From Pedococcus badiiscoriae (GTDB lineage Bacteria; Actinomycetota; Actinomycetes; Actinomycetales; Dermatophilaceae), in contig NZ_JACCAB010000001.1 of NCBI RefSeq assembly GCF_013408925.1, positions 496,001 to 560,000 on the forward strand: a DNA stretch of 64,000 bases. The letters run 5' to 3'. The number at the start of each line of letters is the position of its first letter. Position 1 is the stretch's first letter. Below the pieces are notes generated by a model that made no database searches, was not told where the DNA came from, and saw nothing but the letters and a program-made list of their open reading frames with translations. Shown here piece by piece: positions 57,152 to 64,000 of the stretch. Position numbers and translations under genes: made by a program.

Positions 57152-58596
57152 TCGGGTGCCTCGTCGAACCCGGTGCGGGTCATGACACCCCACACGTGCT
57201 TCTTGCGCCGCAGGCTCGACCACCAGCCCTCGAGCCGCCACCACACCGTCAGCTGGCGGAAGCCGATGTTCTCCATCACCGAGGCGGCCAGGGTCAGCCA
57301 GAGGTCACGCCAGCGCTCCTGGCGGTGGAACGACCACTCCTCGGCAGCCATGGCGGACAGCGTCACCAGGATGGCCAGTCCGTACGCCAGCGCGAGGAAC
57401 AGGACGGCATACGGGAGGTTGACGACCCCGAGGAGCAGCGCCAGCGGCACGATGATGATGCCGAAGAACTCCAGCAGCGGGGCACACAGCTCGAAGAGCC
57501 AGTAGTAGGGCAGGGCGATCATGCCGACCTTGCCGTAGCGCGGCCGCAGCACCATCCCGCGGTAGGCCCACAGCGTCTCCCAGAGGCCGCGGTGCCAACG
57601 GCGTCGCTGGCTGCGGAGCACCGAGAAGGTCTCCGGGACCTCGGTCCACAGGACCGGTTCGGGGACGAACCCGACGCGGTAGTCGCGGTGCTCGTCGCGC
57701 AGCTTGCGGTGGATGCGCAGCACGAGCTCGAAGTCCTCGCCGATGCTGTCGGGGTCCAGGCCCCCGGCCTCGACGACGACGTCGCGGCGGAACAGGCCGA
57801 ACGCCCCGCTGATCAGGATGAGCGCCCCGAAGCGGGACCAGCCGGTCCTGCCGAGAAGGAAGGCGCGCAGGTACTCGACCACCTGGACGCGGGCCAGCCA
57901 GGGCTTGGGCATCTGGACCCTGGCGATGCGTCCCGACATGACCCGGCTGCCGTTGACCGGCCGGATGGCTCCTCCGGCTGCCACCATGCGGATCGGGTCG
58001 TCGGCGAACGGCTGGGTGACCCTCAGCAGCGCGTCGGGCTCGAGGATGGAGTCCGCGTCGACCATCGCGACGAGCGGTTCGATCGCGGCGTTGAGGGCGA
58101 CGTTGATCGCCTCGGACCGACCAGAGTTCTCCTTGCGCACGACGAGCAGGCGGGTCCTGCCGTCGCGAGGCACGGACACCTCGAGGATGCGGGCCCTCAC
58201 CGGGACGTCCTGCGGGATCTCGCGCGGGATCGAGACCAGGTCGAAGGCCGTGCGCAGCCGCTCGAAGGTCGCATCCGTGCTGCCGTCGTCGACGACGACC
58301 ACCTCGTGCCGGGGATAGCGCAGCGACAGCAGCGCCTGCACCGAGGTGACGATGCTCATCTCCTCGTTGTGGGCGGGCACCAGCAGCGACACCCCGGGGG
58401 TGAGCGCCCCGCCGAAGGTCTCGACCACGGCCTCGCGACGGCGGTGCTGGGCGCGGAAGTCGATGCTGGCGAGCACGATGAGCACGAGGTAGGAGAGATT
58501 GATGACCGCGAAGTAGACGAGGATCGGCAGCGAGGTGATGTCCATCAGCGCGACCACCACGGACCGCAGCTCCTCGACGAAGCCGTCCCAGCTCAC
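57148..58596 (-). CDS. Processive-type family 2 glycosyltransferase, membrane-bound
   Basis: 482 residues. N-terminal membrane segment(s) (about 24-46), a GT-A catalytic domain with LVPAHNEE, VVVDDGSTD (about 101-108), the DADS divalent-metal motif, GEDFELVLRIHR, and RRRWHRG (the Q/RxxRW product-chain motif), then about three or four C-terminal helices (about 350-430). This layout is that of cellulose, hyaluronan or poly-GlcNAc synthases. The polymer is unknown; no deacetylase or export gene is beside it. Start GTG 58596 overlaps the HEAT gene stop as GTGA. Confidence 0.9.
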   Translation of the reverse strand: MSWDGFVEELRSVVVALMDITSLPILVYFAVINLSYLVLIVLASIDFRAQHRRREAVVETFGGALTPGVSLLVPAHNEEMSIVTSVQALLSLRYPRHEVVVVDDGSTDATFERLRTAFDLVSIPREIPQDVPVRARILEVSVPRDGRTRLLVVRKENSGRSEAINVALNAAIEPLVAMVDADSILEPDALLRVTQPFADDPIRMVAAGGAIRPVNGSRVMSGRIARVQMPKPWLARVQVVEYLRAFLLGRTGWSRFGALILISGAFGLFRRDVVVEAGGLDPDSIGEDFELVLRIHRKLRDEHRDYRVGFVPEPVLWTEVPETFSVLRSQRRRWHRGLWETLWAYRGMVLRPRYGKVGMIALPYYWLFELCAPLLEFFGIIIVPLALLLGVVNLPYAVLFLALAYGLAILVTLSAMAAEEWSFHRQERWRDLWLTLAASVMENIGFRQLTVWWRLEGWWSSLRRKKHVWGVMTRTGFDEAPE

Positions 58597-59645
58597 GCCG
58601 CGCTGCCGGTCAGCCGTGCCAGCGCCCGGGACGTCTCGACCGAGGCGTTGTCCGGGGCCGCGTCCAGGGCGGTACGCCCGGCCGGACCGAGCTGGAGCAG
58701 TGCCGTCGCGGCGATCTCGGCCAGCCGCGGATCCGGGTCGCCGAGCAGCTCCGCCAGGCCGTCCACGGCCGAGGGGTCGCCGAGCTCACCGAGCGCAGCG
58801 GCGCAGGCCCGGCGCAGCGACCTCGGCCGGTCCGCTGCCGTCTCGCGCAGGAGCTCCGCCACGTCGTCCGCGCGCCCCATCCGTCCGAGGGCGACCGCCG
58901 CGGCCTCCCGGACCGTGTGGTCGTCGTCGGACGCCAGGACGGTGCGCAGTCCCTCGAGGGACCGCGAGAAGCTTCCTTCGCCGCTGAGGTATGCCGCGAC
59001 CGTGCGGGTGGTGGCGCTGCTCGCATAGAGCGCGTCGCGCAGTGCGCCGGAGATGCCGACGCCCATCCCCTCGAGGGCGTCTGCAGCCGGCCCGGCCGGG
59101 ACCACCCGCTCGGCGCCGACGGCGGCGAGCAGGGCGGCTGAGGCCGACGGCTCTCCCAGGCGGCCCAGCGCCCGGGTCGCGGCGACGCGAACCTCGGGAG
59201 CGGGGTCGCCGAGCGCTGCCACCAGCAGCGGCAGGGCCGCGCCGACGTGGCACAGACCGAGGACGTGCGCCGCCCGTGCCCGACGCAGGATGCTGCCGTC
59301 GCGCAGGTCGTGCGGAGCCCGGTCGACGGCACCGTGGGCCAGCAGCACCGACGCGAGCTCCTCGGCCGGCACCCCCCTCACCTTGCCGAGGAGGTCGACG
59401 ACCACGTCGTCAACGGCCTCACGAGCAGGTCCGTCCACCTCGATCAGCGCATCGCGGTGGGTCCCGTCCTCGTCCTCACCCGACGCGACCGCGAGCAGGT
59501 GGGGACGGTGTGGCGCGACGAGCTCGGCGGTGCGCCGCTCGCGCACGGTGCGAGACACCTTGGTGGCCACGATGAGCGCCACCAGAGCCAGACAGGCCAG
59601 CATGACCAGGGCGGACGATGCCCACAGCAGGTCGTGCTGGATCAC
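58593..59645 (-). CDS. Membrane-anchored HEAT-repeat protein
   Basis: 350 residues. One N-terminal helix (about 6-28) and a cytoplasmic alpha-solenoid with at least five HEAT/PBS-lyase-like repeats, e.g. AAHVLGLCHVGAALPLLVAAL, VRVAATRALGRLGEPSASAAL, VREAAAVALGRMGRADDVAEL and CAAALGELGDPSAVDGLAELL. Likely a protein-interaction scaffold for the glycosyltransferase or regulator. Start GTG 59645 overlaps the response-regulator stop as GTGA. No close functional family known to me. Confidence 0.85.
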   Translation of the reverse strand: MIQHDLLWASSALVMLACLALVALIVATKVSRTVRERRTAELVAPHRPHLLAVASGEDEDGTHRDALIEVDGPAREAVDDVVVDLLGKVRGVPAEELASVLLAHGAVDRAPHDLRDGSILRRARAAHVLGLCHVGAALPLLVAALGDPAPEVRVAATRALGRLGEPSASAALLAAVGAERVVPAGPAADALEGMGVGISGALRDALYASSATTRTVAAYLSGEGSFSRSLEGLRTVLASDDDHTVREAAAVALGRMGRADDVAELLRETAADRPRSLRRACAAALGELGDPSAVDGLAELLGDPDPRLAEIAATALLQLGPAGRTALDAAPDNASVETSRALARLTGSAA

Positions 59646-60025
59646 CGGACGCGCGCCAGGATCCCGTTGACCCGGTGCAGCAGCTCTCGTGGACTGAAGG
59701 GTTTGATGACGTAGTCGTCGGCTCCCACGGCGAAACCGGTGTCGACGTCGCTGTCGCGCGACTTCGCGCTGAGCAGCAGGACGGGGACGCTGGCAGCACC
59801 GCTGTCGCGGATCTTGCGCAGGACGTCGATGCCGGACAGACCGGGCATCATCACATCGAGGATCACCAGCGCCGGAGCCTCCACCTGGAACGCCTCCCAG
59901 GCGCTCAGCCCGTCCGGAACTGCCTGGACGACGTAGCCGGCTTGGGTGAGTTTGAACTCGACGAGATCGCGGATATCCGGGTCGTCATCAGCGACGAGCA
60001 CTCGGATTGCCTCTGCGTCGCTCAC
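59642..60025 (-). CDS. Single-domain response regulator
   Basis: 127 residues, a receiver domain only. Acidic pocket DDD at 13-15, phosphoacceptor Asp57 in LDVMMPG, Ser86, Lys108 in IKPF. With no DNA-binding domain it must act by protein contact, for instance on the HEAT protein or glycosyltransferase. Start GTG 60025 with AAGGGA 6 nt upstream; an extension to 60070 has no ribosome site. First gene of the GTGA-coupled cassette. Confidence 0.92.
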   Translation of the reverse strand: MSDAEAIRVLVADDDPDIRDLVEFKLTQAGYVVQAVPDGLSAWEAFQVEAPALVILDVMMPGLSGIDVLRKIRDSGAASVPVLLLSAKSRDSDVDTGFAVGADDYVIKPFSPRELLHRVNGILARVR

Positions 60026-60093
60026 TGCCGTTCCCTTCGGTCGTCGTCCACTTGGTGCGTCGGTGCCCATGCTAAGCCGTACGGCGCGCTGCC

Positions 60094-60124
60094 GGGGTCC
60101 GACACCACCTGGGTGTCGGACCCC
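60094..60124 (-). terminator. Hairpin after rho
   Basis: GGGGTCCGACACC (60094-60106) pairs perfectly with GGTGTCGGACCCC (60112-60124) over 5 nt, 25 nt past the rho stop and ahead of the cassette. No U-tract. Confidence 0.6.
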
Positions 60125-60149
60125 GCCAGGGCCCGCGGTCCGTGGGCGG

Positions 60150-62084
60150 TCAGTCCTTGTCGCCCTCGTCCAGGCGGATCGAGGAGTTCTGCTGGACCTG
60201 GATGAGGAACTCCATGTTGCTCTTGGTCTTCTTGAGCCGGTCGATCAGCAGCTCGATGCCCTGCTGCTGGTCGAGCGCGGCGAGCACCCGGCGCAGCTTC
60301 CACATGATCTTGAGCTCGTCACCGGACAGGAGGATCTCCTCCTTGCGGGTGCCCGAGTTGTTGATGTCGACCGCGGGGAAGATCCGGCGGTTCGCCAGGC
60401 CACGGTCGAGCTTGAGCTCCATGTTTCCGGTGCCCTTGAACTCCTCGAAGATGACCTCGTCCATGCGGGACCCGGTCTCGACGAGGGCCGTCGCGAGGAT
60501 CGTGAGCGAGCCGCCGTTCTCGATGTTGCGCGCGGCGCCGAAGAACTTCTTCGGCGGGTAGAGCGCTGCGGAGTCCACGCCACCGGAGAGGATCCGGCCG
60601 CTCGCCGGCGCGGCGAGGTTGTAGGCACGACCCAGCTTGGTGATCGAGTCGAGCAGGACCACGACGTCGTGACCCATCTCGACGAGGCGCTTGGCGCGTT
60701 CGATCGCGAGCTCGGCGACCGTCGTGTGGTCCTCGGCCGGCCGGTCGAAGGTCGAGGAGATGACCTCGCCCTTGACCGCGCGCTGCATGTCCGTGACCTC
60801 CTCGGGCCGCTCGTCGACCAGGACGACCATGAGGTGGCACTCGGGGTTGTTCGTCGTGATCGCGTTGGCGATGGCCTGCATGACCATGGTCTTGCCGGCC
60901 TTGGCCGGGGCCACGATGAGCCCGCGCTGGCCCTTGCCGATCGGCGCGACCAGGTCGATGACCCGGGTGGTCAGGATGCTCGGGTCGGTCTCGAGACGCA
61001 GGCGCTGCTGCGGGTAGAGCGGGGTGAGCTTGCCGAACTCGACACGCTTGCGAGCCTCGTCCGGCGTCATCCCGTTGACCGTGTCGAGCCGGACCAGCGC
61101 GTTGAACTTCTGGCGCTGGTTCTGCTGGGCGTCCTCGCGCTGGGCCTTCACGGCACCGGTGACGGCGTCGCCCTTGCGCATGCCGTTCTTCTTGACCATG
61201 CCGAGCGGCACGTAGACGTCGCTGGGACCGGGCAGGTAGCCCGAGGTGCGGACGAACGCGTAGTTGTCGAGGACGTCGAGGATGCCGGCCGCGGGCACGA
61301 GGACGTCGTCCTCCTCGACCATCGGCTCGTTGTCGTAGTCACTGCCGTAGTCGCCACGCTGGCCACGCTTGTCACGGCTGCGGTTCCGGTTGCGGTTGCG
61401 GCGTCGTCCACCACGACCGTCCCCGTCGTCGTCGTAGCCCTGCTGGTCCTGCTGGCCCTGGCCGCGCTGGCCGCCCTGGTGGTCCTGCTGACCTTGCCCG
61501 CGCTGGCCGCCCTGCGGTCCGCGGTCGTCGCGGGTGTCGCGCGACGGGGCCGCCTCACGGTTCTGGCGTTCGCCCTGCTGGCGATCGGCACGCCCCTGCT
61601 GGTCGCGCCCCTGCTGGTCGCGCCCCTGCTGGCCACGATCCTGCTGGTCGCGCCCTTGCTGACCTCGGTCCTGCTGCTCAGGGTCCTGCTGCTCGCGGTC
61701 CTGCCGCTGGGCCTGGAGTCGTGCGGCCCGGTCTGCCCGGGTGCGGGTCGGGCGATCGCCCTGGACCCGGTCCCCGTCGGCGACCCGGTCGCCCTCGGCC
61801 CGGGCGGCGGAGCGGTCGGAGGTCTGCGGCTCGGCGGCGGCCGTCTCGACCGCAGCCGGACGCTCCTGCGTCGGGGCGGTCCGGCGTGCCGGCGCTCCTG
61901 CTCCGGACTGGCGGTCCTTGATGGCGGTGACCAGGTCACCCTTGCGCATCTTGGCCGTGCCGCTGATGCCCATGCTGGCGGCCAGGCCCTGGAGCTCGGC
62001 GACCTTCATGGTGCTCAGCGCGCCGGAGCGGCGCGGCTTCTCGTCCTGCGAACCCGCAGAGTCGAGAGTGGTGGTGTCTGTCAC
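60150..62084 (-). CDS. rho: Transcription termination factor Rho
   Basis: 644 residues, against 419 in E. coli. RNA helicase hexamer that ends transcription. Rho N domain about 18-58; a disordered insert about 60-245, Gln/Asp/Arg/Gly-rich from 124 to 216 with repeats such as GRDQQDRGQQ and GQRGQGQQD; then the RNA-binding cold-shock domain and the ATPase (Walker A VAPAKAGKTMVMQ, Walker B VVVLLDSITKLGRA, Q-loop region). Start GTG 62084 with GAAGGA 6 nt upstream inside an AAGGATCCTT palindrome. Own promoter and 190-nt leader likely. Confidence 0.97.
   Translation of the reverse strand: MTDTTTLDSAGSQDEKPRRSGALSTMKVAELQGLAASMGISGTAKMRKGDLVTAIKDRQSGAGAPARRTAPTQERPAAVETAAAEPQTSDRSAARAEGDRVADGDRVQGDRPTRTRADRAARLQAQRQDREQQDPEQQDRGQQGRDQQDRGQQGRDQQGRDQQGRADRQQGERQNREAAPSRDTRDDRGPQGGQRGQGQQDHQGGQRGQGQQDQQGYDDDGDGRGGRRRNRNRNRSRDKRGQRGDYGSDYDNEPMVEEDDVLVPAAGILDVLDNYAFVRTSGYLPGPSDVYVPLGMVKKNGMRKGDAVTGAVKAQREDAQQNQRQKFNALVRLDTVNGMTPDEARKRVEFGKLTPLYPQQRLRLETDPSILTTRVIDLVAPIGKGQRGLIVAPAKAGKTMVMQAIANAITTNNPECHLMVVLVDERPEEVTDMQRAVKGEVISSTFDRPAEDHTTVAELAIERAKRLVEMGHDVVVLLDSITKLGRAYNLAAPASGRILSGGVDSAALYPPKKFFGAARNIENGGSLTILATALVETGSRMDEVIFEEFKGTGNMELKLDRGLANRRIFPAVDINNSGTRKEEILLSGDELKIMWKLRRVLAALDQQQGIELLIDRLKKTKSNMEFLIQVQQNSSIRLDEGDKD
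61437..61715 (-). repeat. Degenerate repeats encoding the Gln-rich Rho insert
   Basis: Rho codons 124-216 are built from repeated CAGCAGG/GACCAGCAG-type words, giving GRDQQ, DRGQQ and GQRGQGQQD units. Length changes by slippage are likely between strains. Confidence 0.7.
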
Positions 62085-62271
62085 GAAGGATCCTTCCCCC
62101 TCGTTCGCGGCCCGGGGTTCAGATCCCGAGCCGGTGCTTGGGTCAGAAATGCTGACCGATGGAGCCACATGCAGCACAGTGAGGCGTGGCAGCACGAAGG
62201 CGGCCGACATGTGGTGGGTGCAGATCGCTGCTGGATGCGCAAGAGGTGGCATCGGCTGCGAGTGCGCCCCC

Positions 62272-62277
62272 AATGTA
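62272..62277 (-). promoter_or_regulatory. Possible rho promoter, -10 box
   Basis: TACATT on the minus strand, just past the thrB stop, is a good TANNNT match in a locally less GC-rich context; no clear -35. It would leave a leader of about 180 nt before rho, where no gene is seen. Confidence 0.4.
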
Positions 62278-62295
62278 ACACCGTTGGAGCACGCC

Positions 62296-63270
62296 TTAGT
62301 CCAGCGCGTCCAGAACGTCACCTCCGCGTCGCAGGGCCCTGACCTGCGCTCCCGTCGCCGGCACGCCCGGGTCGAGGACCTGCCACGCGTCTGCTGCCTG
62401 CGCCTGGACCAGGGACGTGACGGCGGGCACGTGGTCGCGGGTCGACAGGACCAGCACCGAGGGACCGGCCCCCGAGATCACCGCGGCATGACCACGGCTG
62501 CGGAGCGAGTCGACCAGTGCCATCGAGGCCGGGAACGAGTCCCTGCGCGCCTCTTGGTGCAGCCAGTCCCGGGTGGCCGCCAGCAGGTATGCCGGGTGGC
62601 TGGTCACGGCCTGGACCAGCAGTGCCGCACGGGCCGAGTTCAGGGCGGCGTCACCGTGCCGGATGTGGGTCGGCAGGACCGACCGCGCCTTGGCGGTGGA
62701 GAGCTGGGCCGCGGGGACCAGGACCACCGCCCGCACGTCGGGGTGGGGCGTGAGTCGCAGCGTCCGGGTGCCCTCGGCGGGCGAGTCGGACCAGGACAGG
62801 GTAAGGCCGCCGTAGACCGAGGCCGACGAGTTGTCCGGATGCCCCTCGAGACGGGCGGCCAGGTCGTTGGTGAAGGCCAGGTCCGGCGAGCCGGTGACCC
62901 CGCGGCATACGTCGTGAAGTGCTTGTGCCGCAACGACGCCCGTCACGATCGCCGTGGCCGAGGAGCCCAGCCCGCGGCCGTGCGGCACGGCGTTGCGGCA
63001 CTCCAGGTGCAGTCCGGGGGCGGGCTCGACGCCCAGCTCCTCCCAGGCTCGCAGCATCGCGCGGACGACCAGGTGGCTGGCGTCGCGGGGCACGTCGTGG
63101 GCGCCCTCTCCCTCGACGTCGATCCGGACGCCGGGGCGCTCCGTCACCGTGGCGACGCACGAGTCCCAGAGCCCGAGAGCCAGCCCGACCGAGTCGAAGC
63201 CCGGCCCGAGGTTCGCGCTGCTGGCCGGCACCCGCACCTGCACGGAGCTGCCGGCGAGGAGCTCTCCCAT
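62296..63270 (-). CDS. thrB: Homoserine kinase
   Basis: 324 residues. GHMP kinase that phosphorylates homoserine for threonine synthesis. N-terminal VRVPASSANLGPGFDSVG, ATP loop VPHGRGLGSSATAIVTG (residues about 90-106) and the C-terminal AAVISGAGPSVLVL motif. ATG 63270 overlaps the thrC stop as TGATG. A longer frame upstream is the thrC shadow. Confidence 0.96.
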   Translation of the reverse strand: MGELLAGSSVQVRVPASSANLGPGFDSVGLALGLWDSCVATVTERPGVRIDVEGEGAHDVPRDASHLVVRAMLRAWEELGVEPAPGLHLECRNAVPHGRGLGSSATAIVTGVVAAQALHDVCRGVTGSPDLAFTNDLAARLEGHPDNSSASVYGGLTLSWSDSPAEGTRTLRLTPHPDVRAVVLVPAAQLSTAKARSVLPTHIRHGDAALNSARAALLVQAVTSHPAYLLAATRDWLHQEARRDSFPASMALVDSLRSRGHAAVISGAGPSVLVLSTRDHVPAVTSLVQAQAADAWQVLDPGVPATGAQVRALRRGGDVLDALD

Positions 63271-64000
63271 CAGTCCTGCAGCCCCAGCGCCCGCGCCGCG
63301 GTGAACGCGTCCACCGGCACGCGCGTGGGGGTGACGTCGGTGCCGTCCGCGTTCCGCAGGGCCCACTGCGGGTCCTTGAGCCCGTGCCCGGTGACGGTGC
63401 AGACGACCGTGGCCCCGGCCGGGACCTGCCCGGCCTCGGCTGCCTGCAGCAGGCCGGCGACCGAGGCCGCCGAGCCGGGCTCGACGAAGATCCCCTCGCG
63501 AGCGGACAGGAGGCGGTGGGCGGCGAGGATCTGCTCGTCGGTGACCGACTCGATCCTGCCGCCGGACTCGTCGCGCGCCGCCTCGGCCTGCTTCCACGAG
63601 GCGGGGTTGCCGATGCGGATCGCGGTGGCGATCGTGTCCGGGTCGTCGACCGGGTGACCCAGGACGATCGGTGCGGCACCGGCTGCCTGGAACCCCCACA
63701 TCTGCGGGAGCCGCGTGGCGGGTCCCGGGTGCTCGCTGCCGCGGTGGTACTCGCGGTAGCCCTTCCAGTAGGCCGTGATGTTGCCGGCGTTGCCCACGGG
63801 CAGGCAGTGGATGTCGGGCGCGTCCCCGAGGGCGTCGACGACCTCGAACGCCGCGGTCTTCTGGCCCTCGATCCGCGCCGGGTTGACCGAGTTGACCAGC
63901 TCGACCGGATAGGACTCGGCGAGCTTGCGGGCCAGCGTGAGGCAGTCGTCGAAGTTGCCGTCCACCTGGAGCAGGGTCGCCCCGTGGGCGATCGCCTGGC
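63270..64000 (-). CDS. thrC: Threonine synthase (5' end outside window)
   Basis: 243 C-terminal residues; the frame is open to the right edge. PLP enzyme making threonine from O-phosphohomoserine. Visible are [37 protein letters not shown], the glycine-rich [16 protein letters not shown] phosphate-binding loop, and [12 protein letters not shown]. The Schiff-base Lys lies outside. It belongs to the compact group found in actinobacteria and is coupled to thrB. Confidence 0.95.
   Translation of the reverse strand, partial: QAIAHGATLLQVDGNFDDCLTLARKLAESYPVELVNSVNPARIEGQKTAAFEVVDALGDAPDIHCLPVGNAGNITAYWKGYREYHRGSEHPGPATRLPQMWGFQAAGAAPIVLGHPVDDPDTIATAIRIGNPASWKQAEAARDESGGRIESVTDEQILAAHRLLSAREGIFVEPGSAASVAGLLQAAEAGQVPAGATVVCTVTGHGLKDPQWALRNADGTDVTPTRVPVDAFTAARALGLQD

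Noticed and set aside
59946..62342. 798-codon open frame on the plus strand
   Set aside because: Lies opposite rho and the response-regulator gene; the product is hydrophobic repeat-like from the complementary Gln-rich codons, and rho is certain.

Overview
The window is about 70% G+C and carries a gene order typical of Actinobacteria. The hom/thr-rho-rpmE-prfA-prmC-tsaC-glyA-wecA-atp run, a DUF2550 gene after atpC, and nearby murA, cobalamin adenosyltransferase and nucS genes all point the same way. Other actinobacterial signs are a MurA with Asp in place of the catalytic Cys, NucS-type mismatch repair, many GTG starts, and many genes that look leaderless (a TANNNT box 6-8 nt before the start codon). 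The ethylmalonyl-CoA pathway genes and overall layout fit a member of the Micrococcales such as Intrasporangiaceae; that placement is an inference.

Left part (1-16.5 kb): the start of an APC amino acid permease, then a branched-chain amino acid and serine block on the minus strand: ilvE, leuB, serA, ilvC, ilvN, ilvB and ilvD. ilvBN(C) has its own TTGACA promoter and a terminator/attenuator hairpin ending in five U. A RimJ-like acetyltransferase and a 26-codon ORF with structured flanks interrupt the block. Then come a SixA-like phosphatase, a Cds1-like PLP enzyme, an Asp-box protein translationally coupled to a MoaD-like protein ending in Gly-Gly, and a D-2-hydroxyacid dehydrogenase.

Middle part (16.6-39 kb): a secreted sugar dehydrogenase-like lipoprotein, gatCAB, methylmalonyl/ethylmalonyl-CoA epimerase, crotonyl-CoA carboxylase/reductase, an AI-2E family exporter, a double-module 3-hydroxyacyl-CoA dehydrogenase, NucS, a histidine phosphatase, NagA, a 1.3-kilo-residue secreted subtilase, ethylmalonyl-CoA mutase, a STAS protein, MurA and a cobalamin adenosyltransferase. 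Ccr, epimerase, mutase, hydroxybutyryl-CoA dehydrogenase and the B12 cofactor enzyme together cover much of an ethylmalonyl-CoA route for acetyl-CoA assimilation, but they are scattered and not in one operon.

Right part (39-64 kb): the complete F1Fo ATP synthase operon (atpI-B-E-F-H-A-G-D-C) preceded by a TGTGA-N6-TCACA palindrome and punctuated by two strong intercistronic hairpins; then wecA, glyA, tsaC, a short-chain dehydrogenase, prmC, prfA and rpmE; then a four-gene cassette (single-domain response regulator, HEAT-repeat membrane protein, family 2 glycosyltransferase, hybrid-sensor-type histidine kinase) in which every junction is a 4-bp GTGA overlap; then rho, thrB and the 3' part of thrC.

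The four-gene cassette lying between rho and rpmE is the best candidate for an undescribed system. At sequence level the strongest unexplained signal is the non-palindromic octamer GTATGCCG, found by eye about 40 times in both orientations, in genes (through rare codons) and between genes. No tRNA, rRNA, CRISPR array, transposase or prophage gene was seen.
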